Part shown: piece after piece, positions 20,965 through 31,324 of the stretch
Layout of the letters: the number at the start of each line of letters is the position of its first letter
Numbering within the stretch: the first letter of the stretch is position 1
Assembly: GCA_018287875.1 (NCBI GenBank)
Contig: JAGVVL010000025.1
Coordinates: forward strand, 1,612,001 to 1,676,000
Length of the DNA stretch: 64,000 bases
Direction of reading: 5' to 3'
Source of the DNA: Nigrospora sphaerica
Taxonomy: Eukaryota; Ascomycota; Sordariomycetes; Amphisphaeriales; Apiosporaceae
Notes under the pieces: generated by a model
Told to the model about the DNA's origin: nothing
Seen by the model: the letters and a program-made list of their open reading frames with translations, nothing else
Database searches by the model: none
Program-made: the position numbers and the translations under genes

Positions 20965-23488
20965 CTACTCGCTGTTCTCGACGCGCCTCTGTAATATTCT
21001 GCGCGCGCTGGCAGGATCCAACGAGTGGATGCCCAGATCCTCAAGCGCCTTTCTCGCTTCTGCGTTGTCGGTGAACATGCGATCGCTCGCCTCCTTCATG
21101 GTCACGCCCCCCTGCTCGGCCTCCATCGGCAGGCTCAGCAGCCTCGCGCCCTCTTCCAGCTGCAGCATGGCTGCGGACCCCTCTGGGATGTAACGGTCTA
21201 CCAGGGAGAGGATAGCCTGGACGTCGCGCATGAACTGCGCCGCGCCCAGCATGGTGAAATTTTGTCTCATCAACACGCCGGACCACAGCGTCTCCTGCAG
21301 GCTTTCCAGGGCCTCACGCCATATTCTCTGGCAGACGGCTGTGCTCAGAGCTGCTGTCAGGAACGTCAAGTTCCGTTTCATTATCTGCCGTCATCAGTAC
21401 GAGTGAACCAAGTATACAGCAGGTGGTGTGCTACTCACTCTCAGGGGCTCATCAAGCTCCGCCGTTACGGCCAGTTGGGAGGGGTCCACTACGTCGGGTT
21501 AGCCGTGGCGCGCGACGGGGTTGTCGCGGGAAAACACTCACCAGAGGCTTCGTTGTGGACGATGCTCCATTGGGGCTTGGAGAGATAGGAACGGAAGGCG
21601 GTTTGGTGCGACTCGATCAGGGCGTCCCTCAGGAAAACCTGGGCGCTTTCTTTCCGCTTGCTGTAGAATTTGATGGTCTCGTCGAAAATAGTGCCTTCGC
21701 CGTCTGTGGCGATGTCGGACGAGGTACGGTCCTTCACGTGTTCATAGCTCATGCCGCCCACGAGGTTGGCTTGGTCGTCCGCTTGCTTGGCTCGGGCCTT
21801 GAGGTCCTCCCAGAGCTCAATGAAGAACTGCACGTGTCAGTAGTCAGTCTTCTCATTGCCCAGAACTAGCACCTTACCTCCTCGTTGCCCCAATCGCTCA
21901 GGGCCGACACAATGTGGTCGGAGCTACCCACAACGCGGCACAGGATTTCGAGCTTGCCTGTGCCCTCTAGCGCGGCCAGCTGCTCCTTCGACACGCCCTG
22001 CAGGGTCCGCGCGACAGTGGACGTCAGCGTGGAGTACGCCTCCAACGATTCGAGCAATCGGCTGTGGTACTGGTCCAAAATTTCCTGCTGAATGTCGATC
22101 AGGAAGCGCAACTTGTGCGGCAGCCTTCGAGCCCTCGCGTACTGGGTCGTGACGGACCGCAGCAAGTCCGTAACACGTACGGCGCCAAAGGTTGGCTTCA
22201 TCTTGCCCGGGGCGTTGTAGTCGTAGTCGATGTTCCGGGCATCGGGGGAGTTCATGATGGTCTGGTAGCGCTCCAGTGCAAAGTCCTTCTCAAACATGAG
22301 CCATTGGCGGAAGTATTTGTCCAGCACCTCGGATGTCAGGCCAGGCCAGCCGTTCTCGGCGTCACCGCCGTCGTAGCTGAACTTGGCCCTGATGTCCTCA
22401 TCAAAGTTCATAAGCTGGACCATGAGGCTACTCAGAAACTGCGGGTTCTTGAGGCCATGCTGCACGACCTGCTCGACCTTTTGCTTCAGGACTGGCAACA
22501 GAGAGGTTATCAGGGCGCACGCCGGATCTGTGTAGGCTGTCTTTTCCGCCGCCTGGGTGCCTTGGAATTTTGGTGCCAGTACGTGGTCGAAGTTGGCGCG
22601 GAAGAATTCTTCCCACTTGTCGATGAGCGAGATGAACTCGGGTAGGCAAAGGGTCGAAAAGGCCTGGGGGGCACTGGTGGCGTTGTCCCCCATGAATTGG
22701 TAGCGGAACCACAACACGAACGGCTTCGCCATGACGTCGACAGCCCATAGACTGACTAGGCGCTCGGAGTAGACGAGCTCGGGGATCTGCAGGTCGATGG
22801 ACTTCTCGAAGCTTTCCATCCACTCGGCATCGACCCTGGAGCCGCGGTCGACGCCTTCGGGCCAGTTGCGGGCCCGTAGAACGGCATCGAGTTCCTCGGA
22901 CATGATGGTCCTCATCTCGTCCCAAAGACTTTCGGTGATGGTCTCGACGTATCGGACCAGATGGCCAGCAGCCTCGTCGGCGGGACCCTGAAGCTCCTTG
23001 AGGCGCACGGCAAGCTGCTTGAGCCTCGTGTAAGGCTGCAATGCGGCCTTGGGGCTCTGTGGGAGATGCGACTTGGTCTCGAGGCGCATGTCCTCGACAT
23101 CGCGGAGCATGGCGACGTAGTTGTAGGCCAGCTCGATCTTGTGTAGTTGCTTCATGGGGCCTTCGAGGCGCTGTATCGCTTCGTCGGGGGCGTCGGACGC
23201 GACGGCGATCTGCAGACGGAGGTCTATACTCTGTTGGAGGGCCTCAAACTCGGCGATCTGCTTCGCAAGGCCGCCCTGGCGGTCCTGGGCGGACTGGCGC
23301 ACATCCTGGAGTTCCTGGGTGGCATCGTCGAGCTGGGCTTGAAGCTGGCTGCGCTGGACCTCGACGCTGGCGAGGAGGCTGTCGAGATGTTCGAGGTCTG
23401 TCGTCGATTGCAACTTATCGTCCAGGTAGTCCTCCAGCCGGATGTCGGGCTCCAGCGAGTGGGAGCGCTCTATGGTTGCGGAAGCCAT
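20965..23488 (-). CDS. RINT1/TIP20 family ER vesicle-tethering protein
   Basis: Tip20/RINT1 is a subunit of the Dsl1 (NRZ) complex, which tethers Golgi-derived COPI vesicles at the ER. Four exons (23488-21878, 21827-21542, 21488-21439, 21384-20965) give 788 residues. The introns are 50, 53 and 54 nt, with GTAAGG, GTGAGT and GTGAGT donors; the second has a CTAAC branch site. The N-terminal 110 residues are coiled coil (DLEHLDSLLASVEVQRSQLQ). The RINT1/TIP20 domain follows: LWFRYQFMGD, DKWEEFFRANFDHVLAPKF, WLMFEKDFALERYQTIM and, near the end, RIWREALESLQETLWSGVL with FTMLGAAQFMRDV. Exon 3 is only 50 nt. The N-terminus is MASATIERSHSLEPD. Confidence 0.92.
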
Positions 23489-25769
23489 TTGCGGTTGCGG
23501 TGGTGTTGATGTGGTCTCCGGCTGAGGCTCATCTCGCGCGCTCTATTCCGTGCATTGTTTCCGTACTGCTCTCGCAATACCCTAGGCACTACCGTAAGTA
23601 CATGGTTGCGGGTGAACGGGCCTAAGCTTAGGGGATCAAGAGTTGTTCCGGGCAAAAGCTACCCCGCCTCGCCCGCCACGACCCCGCTAAACCAACTGAA
23701 CTCCAGAGCGGCTCATGGGCAACTGAGGTCCCTCCTGGGAAGGGGGCATGGATAGACGGACGTACGAAGTACATGCAGGCGGATGCATTGCTTGTTGCCA
23801 CCGAGTGTAGGACATGGATGACAGTATACGCACACGGGTAGTGCATGTGAATCAATATGTAATGCATGTGATACGAAGGTGACGGACGCCGACTACTTGC
23901 ACCAGCACCTGTGGGAAAGCAATGGGTACTACGACCGCTGCTGAGACCTCCGTCCCATCTCATGGGGATATGCGCACCGAATACAGTTTCCGAGCGTGCT
24001 ACTAGCAGTCATGGCTTCGCCAGTACCACCGGCGTTCACCCCGGCGTTGTCCTCTGAATGTTTGGTATATGTCGTGACTTCCCGCCTCGTCTATTCTCTG
24101 TCTTTCGGGTGGCATTGGAAGAGATTCATACCCATCCTTACCAAGGCATCGGTAGATGTGATTCAACCCCCAAAAGACTTGACGTAACAACACGCCCGGC
24201 GACTCCGTCTCTGACCAGTAGGACCACTTACGTCTAGAACCCTCCCCTGTCCGATGGAGCGTTGAACTAACCAAGCAAGCTTTCGCGGACTGCCTGAAAG
24301 AAAAGCATGGACCGCCATTGACATGTATCATGAAGTATGGGGGGTAGAGGCACGGCTGTAAGAAAGCTCGCGACGCACTGTCTGTGCATGAAGGCCAATC
24401 AGACTCATACTTCCCAGTGCCCTTTTGGGGTGGGGGGGGGGGGCATGCCGCTGCCCTCGGATCCATGCTCATCATATACATACCGGCCTGCGCTGGTTAT
24501 CACCAACTTCCTGTCTAGTACATGTGTTTTTGCGTGTGTCCCCTGGTCTTGCTCTCATGGTTAGGGGGATATATATTATCCGCGGCTGCTGAAAAGATGA
24601 TATTGCATGCTCCCGGTTTCTCTCCACCCACAGCTGGGCGTTATAACTTGGGATCTCTGGACCGAATTCCCCCGCTCGCCGCAGGCCATTCAGTATCAGA
24701 GGGGCAGGCAACAGCAGTAGTATCTCACGTGCTTGAACCAGTCACGTCTTCGACAAAACAAAATACCATTGGACTGAGGCCGAAGCTACTGTCGATGGTA
24801 CACGGCCTGCACAAGACGAAGGCCCGCGCCACGGACGGCGTATATGCGGTCAAAATCCTCATGTCGAAGGCGGGAAAAGGTGTCCCAAGCTCATTGGCAG
24901 CGTCAAGGGCATTGTTACCAGATGGATGGCCAGTGAGAAGGCAACAGAATACGGCAAGTAACGGTTCGGCCATCGAGATTGGACGAGAAGACTATCGTAA
25001 AGAGCCATGGTCACGCAGCCACACGTGCACAACTGTACGGTATGAGCCGGTACGAGGATGTCGGATGGGTGGGGGATACCATGAGCGGCACGGCATTAAC
25101 AGAACCAACGGCACAGAAGGGCTCGTAGAACCTGGCCTGGGGTGTGCCTCTTGACATGCCATAGGCTTCATGATGATGCCACCTCGCGTATGCGTTCATC
25201 GCGTCGGTCGACGGATCTGGGGACACGACGCGCACCTACCAGCCTTCTGCTGCATACTGTAGCACCCCAGTATCTACCGACATACCCATCAAGGAAAATC
25301 GAGTACCCCGGCCCGAAGTACGTAAAGCCAGTACCCCTACTCGTTGGGAATACATCCCATGGCCTGCAAACTAACCTACATGGATGGCCTATCTATCCGC
25401 ACACAAGAGCCTTTCAGGAACTCCCAAGACAAAGGCAATGACGACATGGCAGTTTCAAGCGGCTTTACTAGCTTTCGCTGCCAGCGCTAGTACTGGGACT
25501 ACAAAGAAAGCGCAACTGTGTGACGAAATTGAGCGACGAGCCGGGCGAGGCTTATTAGCAGCGAAGCTTGCAATGCATGCAAGTTACGCAAGGAGGCAAG
25601 GAGGCAAGGAGATTCAGCGGCCTTTCGGCTCCACCTGTGTACCTAAGCTCCCAGCTGGCAGATCTAGCCGCCCCAGTCATTACGTCCCGTAACACCGGGC
25701 ACAGCCTCTCTTTCATTGTGTCTATCACAGACCTCAATAAGCCCCATGCTTGTCAACAATTAGCCTATA
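23489..25769. other. Gene-poor spacer with a G12 run
   Basis: No supported gene. Contains a run of twelve G (24432-24443) in a G-rich stretch. Frames of up to 210 codons lack any family likeness. Confidence 0.4.
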
Positions 25770-25889
25770 GGTGTCTTAGTATAGTGGTCAGTACATCACG
25801 TTGTGGTTAGTATCATGAGTCTCGATGGATTTATGATACATGATTACACGTGCCCCGTGAAGACCCCGGTTCGATTCCGGGAGACGCCA
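25770..25889 (+). tRNA. tRNA-His(GTG) with a 48-nt intron
   Basis: Acceptor strands GGTGTCT and AGACGCC pair at all seven positions (one T-G) and are followed by A. The D-arm region GTATAGTGGTCAGTAC is typical of eukaryotic tRNA-His and tRNA-Asp. The anticodon stem is TCACG with CGTGA, and the T arm is CCCGG, TTCGATT, CCGGG with a perfect B box. The anticodon GTG is at 25803-25805. An insert at 25807-25854 sits one base 3' of the anticodon, the standard position of nuclear tRNA introns. A TTTT terminator follows after a few bases. Both stems are intact, so it should be functional. Confidence 0.88.
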
Positions 25890-25945
25890 TACCTTTTGCC
25901 TACTGTATATGATAATTAGGTTCCTTTTTGACCGAAGAGTAAGTA

Positions 25946-26003
25946 GTCCAAGCGTGGCTATACTGGCTCCGTCTAGACGTCGGTTCGATTCTTGGACACG
26001 CTA
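25946..26003 (+). pseudogene. tRNA-like relic next to tRNA-His
   Basis: A stretch about 60 bp after tRNA-His contains a B box (GGTTCGATTCT) and can be lined up with the 3' half of the tRNA-His gene (GGCTCCGTCTAGAC against GCCCCGTGAAGAC). AGCGTG at 25951 pairs with CACGCT at 25997, like a shortened acceptor stem. It is only 50-60 nt long and its T stem has mismatches, so it looks like a decayed or truncated copy. Confidence 0.35.
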
Positions 26004-26703
26004 CACAACTCCCATCTTTTTCGAATTGCCCCTGCAATATCATGTCTTTTAACGTCGGGCGGTACAAAGGAAATTGATTATTCATTCGTCCCTACTACTG
26101 ACTGGGTTTATCCAGGGTGATGTTCATGCCGTGGTACATATCTGCTGTCCATGTACGATGAACTCGGGAACAACGAGAGAATCTGCCTTCCACTTTTCTG
26201 CCCGGTCAGAAAGATGGATAAAGTGGGTCGGCTCGTACACACTACGTACGTCGCGGGCTCTGCTGCTCTGGAAGTAGAGGTCTAGGCAGTAGTGTTTGGC
26301 CTCTTGATTAGTGATCATATTCGTCGACAAATCCCAATGCGCTGTGAGGGTCGCGCAACGCAGGCCTTGGCGTTTTTCCCCTTCTCCCTTCTCTCTCTGC
26401 TCTTGTTTTTGTCCTCGGACAGGCCGGAAGCACCGGCTGGGCGACTGCACCGCCTTCCTTTCTCCTTACTGCGTTGAGACTCTTGTCTGAGAGCCACCCG
26501 GCGCCTGCGGGATAACTGTCACATGCAGACCACCAGCCGGCAGCGAACAACATTTCCACCTAAATGTTATACAGACTGACCGGTTTCCCGGTTTCCCGGA
26601 TTTGCTCCCGCCATGATAGGTTCCATTATATCCAACCAACGGCAGAATCAACAGGGCGGACAGCCTGGGACCCAAGCAGCCAAGGGACCTGCCCAGCGAA
26701 GGG

Positions 26704-26729
26704 TTTTTTTTTTTTTTTTTTTTTTTTTT
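26704..26729. repeat. Homopolymer T26
   Basis: Twenty-six T in a row. Read on the minus strand it resembles the poly(A) tail of a retroposed sequence, but I find no reverse-transcriptase frame or target duplication beside it. The exact length may be affected by sequencing. Confidence 0.8.
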
Positions 26730-29602
26730 GGTTGCTCACGTAAAATGAACGTGCCGCATGCGCCAGCGCTCTCCGGACGTGGGCTCGAGGGTCTACAAAG
26801 CCTGGGAAGGCCGATTGAGGACGTGGCGGGCAGCAAAGAAGAAAAGGCTATTGGGAAGACCCGCGCCAATTTTGCATTGTTGCAGTGCATGGGAGAGAAA
26901 TGGATGGAGATGGCCGGCCATGAGATTGGATGGGGTAATGAATTCTACTGACCCGTCCTCTCGATGGGTGGAGGGTAGCGATGGCATACAAATATACGAT
27001 CCCGCACGACAGTGCCAGCGACGCGCATCCAAAACTGTATGTCCCAAATCGCCCCGTAGCCGAGTGTGTCAAATCCGTGCGTGGGACGGGCAGCAAGGGA
27101 ATACCCACGGGGCTGCGGTCCCGTGCATCTGGAAGCGGGCGGGACAGGACGGGCGGGTGGCCCTTTGGGCAGCGCTCGCAGGGTTGATACCTGCACCCAT
27201 CGCAGATGTGCCGACCTGAGTCACCACGCACGAAGGGCCTGTACATGCATACGTCTTACTTGTATGGTACCTACCTCTGGCTATGGAGCGCGGGCTATTG
27301 GGGGAGGGGAAAGAAAGCCAGGGCCGCGGCATCGCTTTCTCACTTGGGCCCTTCTCCGACCAACGGATTGACGGGTGCTGCGTATCAGCGTTCCTCAAGC
27401 AGCATAGTGCAAACTCTAAGCTCCATACCCAGCAGCCCAGACCGGCCGGCTGACTGCGATGAATACTATTGTAAGCCCATACATAACGCCCGCGTCGTGG
27501 TAGACATGGCATCCAGCCCTTCAGCCCGGCCGCCGAAAGCAACCATGGCAATAGGCAGGCGCGGGGAGACAGGAAGGCAACCACGCTGGAGAGAGCGGGA
27601 GGTATAGAGTCTCTAAGAGATAGGGGAAAGCGGCCGCCTGAGTCGGAACGTGTTTGTCGCCCGCCACCGCTGACGCAGTGGCGGGATTCTTCTCTCCATT
27701 GTCCGCAGGCGAACGGCATGGCTGCTTGCTATACGCGTACATGTACCTACGTAAGTACTCATAGGGTTTCGCGCCTCGTCGGAGACAAGTCCTTAGCAGC
27801 CAAAAAGGTGGGAAAGCCGACCACGGTGCGAGGCCTGAGCTACCTGCTGGGAGCCGTGGTGACATGTACCTAGCATGACCCACTACGGAGACAGGCCGGT
27901 CGAACGAAGGGATTCGGTACATGTAGTCGTATCCCATGCAGTACGGGCGCGAACTAGCAGCGCCGTTGTGCGCAAACCATTCCGGGTAGTCCCTGCTGCG
28001 GCACGCTGCCCGAGGTCTTGGGCACCAGTCAAGCTATATTGCGAATTGACACGCTTGGCCCGAGAGGGCAGGCCAAACGAGAGAAAGCACAGATGTGCAT
28101 CCCTCCCTCTGAGGGATGGAAGGAATGAAAAACAAAAAGAAGGGACTGCCCGCCACGCGCGTCCCTGACGAGGGCGCCCCCGCGAGTCTGATATACACTT
28201 GATCGCCCTGTAGTAGATACCTCGATACCTCGCTCCCTCCCTCCCTTCGGTGCGGCGTGCGGGTGAGCGGGCGGGCCGATGATACATGTCCATATCGGGC
28301 CCCAAATAAAGACCGACTACGCCACGCCATACCCCTCACCTCACCACCCCATCCATCAGTCACAAGACGGCGAGGACGAACTACAAAGTACTTACATACG
28401 CTCATCCCCTTGTATGTAAGGAGGTGACGATAAGGACAAGGGACGAACCACACCGGAAGCCGACTTCCAGCCGTCTTTCTGTTGGACGAACCAAAGCCAT
28501 GGATCATACCCATGCCGACTCGGATGGGCATTGCCCCAAATACCATGGGATTCCTCCAAAGTCCGGTTTGTTAATCTGAGGGTGGCGACCCGAAGGCGCG
28601 CCCACCCGATGGCACCCACCCGACGGCACCCACTCACAGCCATTTCTTTACACAATACTTGGTTTTGCCCGCACAGCACGGGTTTTCCATGTTTACCGCC
28701 ATGGGGCCGCGCGCGCCGTTACAGTAACATATACAGACGCCCCTACACCGTACAGTACCTCATATACTGCCAGCTCTCCCTGCTTTACCGACCGGACTGG
28801 GCTGATTCGCGTGCCTCTGTCCATGACTTGGAATGTTTAGCAATGACGTAGGCGGACTGGCATGCTGGAGCTTTTTTTTGGGTTTTGGGGGAAGCCGCCG
28901 TCGCAGAATGCGCGAGCGGAAGCCAGCGCGCGGGCGTGCCGTCTCCCTAAACCTGTCATGTAGCGTCCGTGTGCTTCGAAATACGTAGCACCCGCAAACC
29001 CCCCCATGTCGATAGTCGCCTTTTGTGCGCCTTCGTGGGGCTGTTCATGCTCGCCAGACGGTCCGGCAAGACCACCATGGGCCACGACCAGACAGACAAA
29101 AGCAGGACGGTGTCGAACGCCGTCGCCCTCACACAGTAGGACGGGCTGCGACGGTCAAAGGGCCCTTCTTGGGCGAACGAGTCGATGGGCAGACGGGATG
29201 GGGCGCAATGAATCTTTCCCATTACCACCAGAGGGAAACAGCCGGATGCGCCAACCACGAGGGCGGCAGATCTTACCCACCATCATGGAGGCCGTGTCTT
29301 ATATTCCGATTGAAGAAACATTCGACGGCCAGCAATGCCGTCCGTCTCCTCGGGTCCCTCGCGATTCGGAAATCCTCGCGTGGTGGAGCCTGACCTGGGA
29401 TGCCCACAAACGGAAGCGCGGGCTACGACTAGCAAAGGTACCTGGCGCAAGTAATAGATCCGTCCCGGGGAACGAAGAACCCCGGCGTCACCCAGGAGTC
29501 GATATAGGCACTACGCACTGACTGCCCGAGTCCGTGGCCGTTCCCGCTAGAGACGCGCGCCGCGGCTGGGCTTCGCAGATGAGGTATGGGATGTGACAAG
29601 AG

Positions 29603-29635
29603 GAGGTACGTACCTCACCGAGATCTACCTAGGTA
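29603..29635. repeat. Pair of perfect palindromes built on GTACCT/AGGTAC
   Basis: GAGGTACGTACCTC (29603-29616) and TACCTAGGTA (29626-29635) are perfect palindromes 10 bp apart. Further AGGTAC/GTACCT words lie within the next 40 bp. The same words recur in many spacers of this window. Confidence 0.7.
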
Positions 29636-30474
29636 CCTCGGAGTGAAAGGAGGCTACCTGCTTAGGTACCAGGTCATGCGCTGCTTGCATCTGTGCTCGG
29701 TTGCTGGTCGGTACAACACACATCAACTGGATTTGGCTTCTTGAAAATCTGAACGGGTTTATCGCAGACGGCCCGCCAGGCCTGCGATGGATAATGGATG
29801 GAACCCGAACTTGCATGCTGCGGAACAATAGTTTAGTACGTATGTAGGTAAGATGTACCCAAAGTTGGCCAGGACCCCCGGCCCAACACCTCCATCATAA
29901 TAGCAAGTAAGTGTTCGTGGGCGGCAAGCATGCATGTATCAGCTCCCCTCCACTATTCCGTCCCACGGCTTCTCCGCCGGCACCCGCGCACCCCCATCAA
30001 CCCTATGGGCATGCGGCCCTGTCAACAGTGACTCCCCGATGCGGCCCAGTCGTCCAGCTCGAGGCAGCCCTTCCCGAAGGGAAGGACATTGGTATCTCGT
30101 GGTACCTGGGCTGCGTAGTACGTGGCTCTGCCCCAGCAAGTACCTCCTACCTACATCCCATTACTTGGTTTTTGTGAGCGCATGGGGGATCCATTGCCGG
30201 CGGGCGAATTGCAGACGAAAGAGGACCCAGACCGTACCCCACACTGTACAGAACCTTGAGGAAATCCCTAGGAAGTGCTGGGATCGCCAGCACGTATCCC
30301 GTCGTGGTTAGGGTGCTTTCGCTCGACTCGACCGGAAGTCATCTGTCTCCCTGGTCCTCCCCCGTCCAGCTTGCCATCATCCCAGTGCATCCACGACGGC
30401 ATTTTGAAGTTCGGCCAACAGCTCGCCTTTCCTCCCTCGTATCGACCTGAGGACACGACACGACCCGACCACGA

Positions 30475-30497
30475 CGCCGCCGCCGCCGCCGCCGCCG
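30475..30497. repeat. CCG-rich triplet tract in the wc-1 leader region
   Basis: About seven CCG units between CGA-rich triplets. Non-coding by position, roughly 0.85 kb before the wc-1 start. Confidence 0.7.
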
Positions 30498-31264
30498 ACG
30501 CCGACGACAACGAAAGCGACGACGCCCGCAGCCGCCGCTTCCGTCCATTTCCAGGCTATTTTGGTACCCACTCCCGGCACCTGCGCTTGCACCGTTCGGA
30601 CAGGTACCTTCTTCCACCGTTTGCCGGTCGCTGCTCCAGTCCGCGTAAACCGTACCTGCCATCGGTCCCTCAGGCCTTCTTCTACCTGCAATACCGCCGT
30701 TTGTCCTCCCACTCCCGCGCTGCAAACGACAAATGCGCCCATCCGGCAGCTCGTGACGGCACGCCCTTTGCCTCTTGACACTTGCCCTTTGACTCCCACG
30801 CCTCGCCCCGTCCGTCGTACTGGCACGGCGCCTTAATGCCAAGACAGCCGGCCGCTGGATACCCGACCGTAATATCACGAGCGCCCGGCTTGGAGCTTCA
30901 TCGACCCCACCACGAATCGCCCGATAAGCAGCAGCGCAACACCACTGCAGCGACATTCGCCAGTGCCCCTCTAACAACCTGAGAGTCTTCAAAAACTACC
31001 ACTTCACGCCGCCGCGCCCGTCACTTCGCCGCACCGCGCATGCTGCCACCGTCAACGCTGCCGCGTCTTCCGACGACGTCTCCTGGCCATTCACCTCTCT
31101 AACGCGAGCGTCGCCCCCATCCTGTGGTATCCATCCGGCTGGGCCCTCGGCGCCGCATCCTGCTGGCGTTTGCTTTCCCTCCCGCGAACCCACGGACACT
31201 TCGTCTACGCTGCCCGCCGGCTACCGTTGGCATCCCCGGTCCCGCTTCAGCCAGAGTCCGAGAG

Positions 31265-31313
31265 GTGAGGTTACGGAACAGATTCACTGGTTCTAAAATC
31301 TTTTCACTCGCAG
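31265..31313 (+). other. Probable intron in the wc-1 5' leader
   Basis: A GTGAGG donor, a TTCTAAAAT branch-like site and a TTTTCACTCGCAG acceptor define a 49-nt intron ending 11 bp before the wc-1 ATG. The upstream exon has no ATG in frame, so it should be untranslated. Confidence 0.55.
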
Positions 31314-31324
31314 ATGTGGCCGAA

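Larger units (their letters stand above)
26004..31264. other. Long spacer and probable control region of wc-1
   Basis: Over 5 kb with no supported gene. It holds a T26 run (26704-26729), clustered palindromic GTACCT/AGGTAC motifs near 29.6 kb and a CCG-rich tract at 30475-30497. The last kilobase (CT-rich and CCG-rich, many stops) probably includes the transcription start and long leader of wc-1. Confidence 0.45.

Noticed and set aside
26704..26890. A LINE-type retroelement ending in the T26 run
   Set aside because: No reverse-transcriptase frame, no recognisable 3' end and no target duplication next to the run; a simple homopolymer is enough to explain it.
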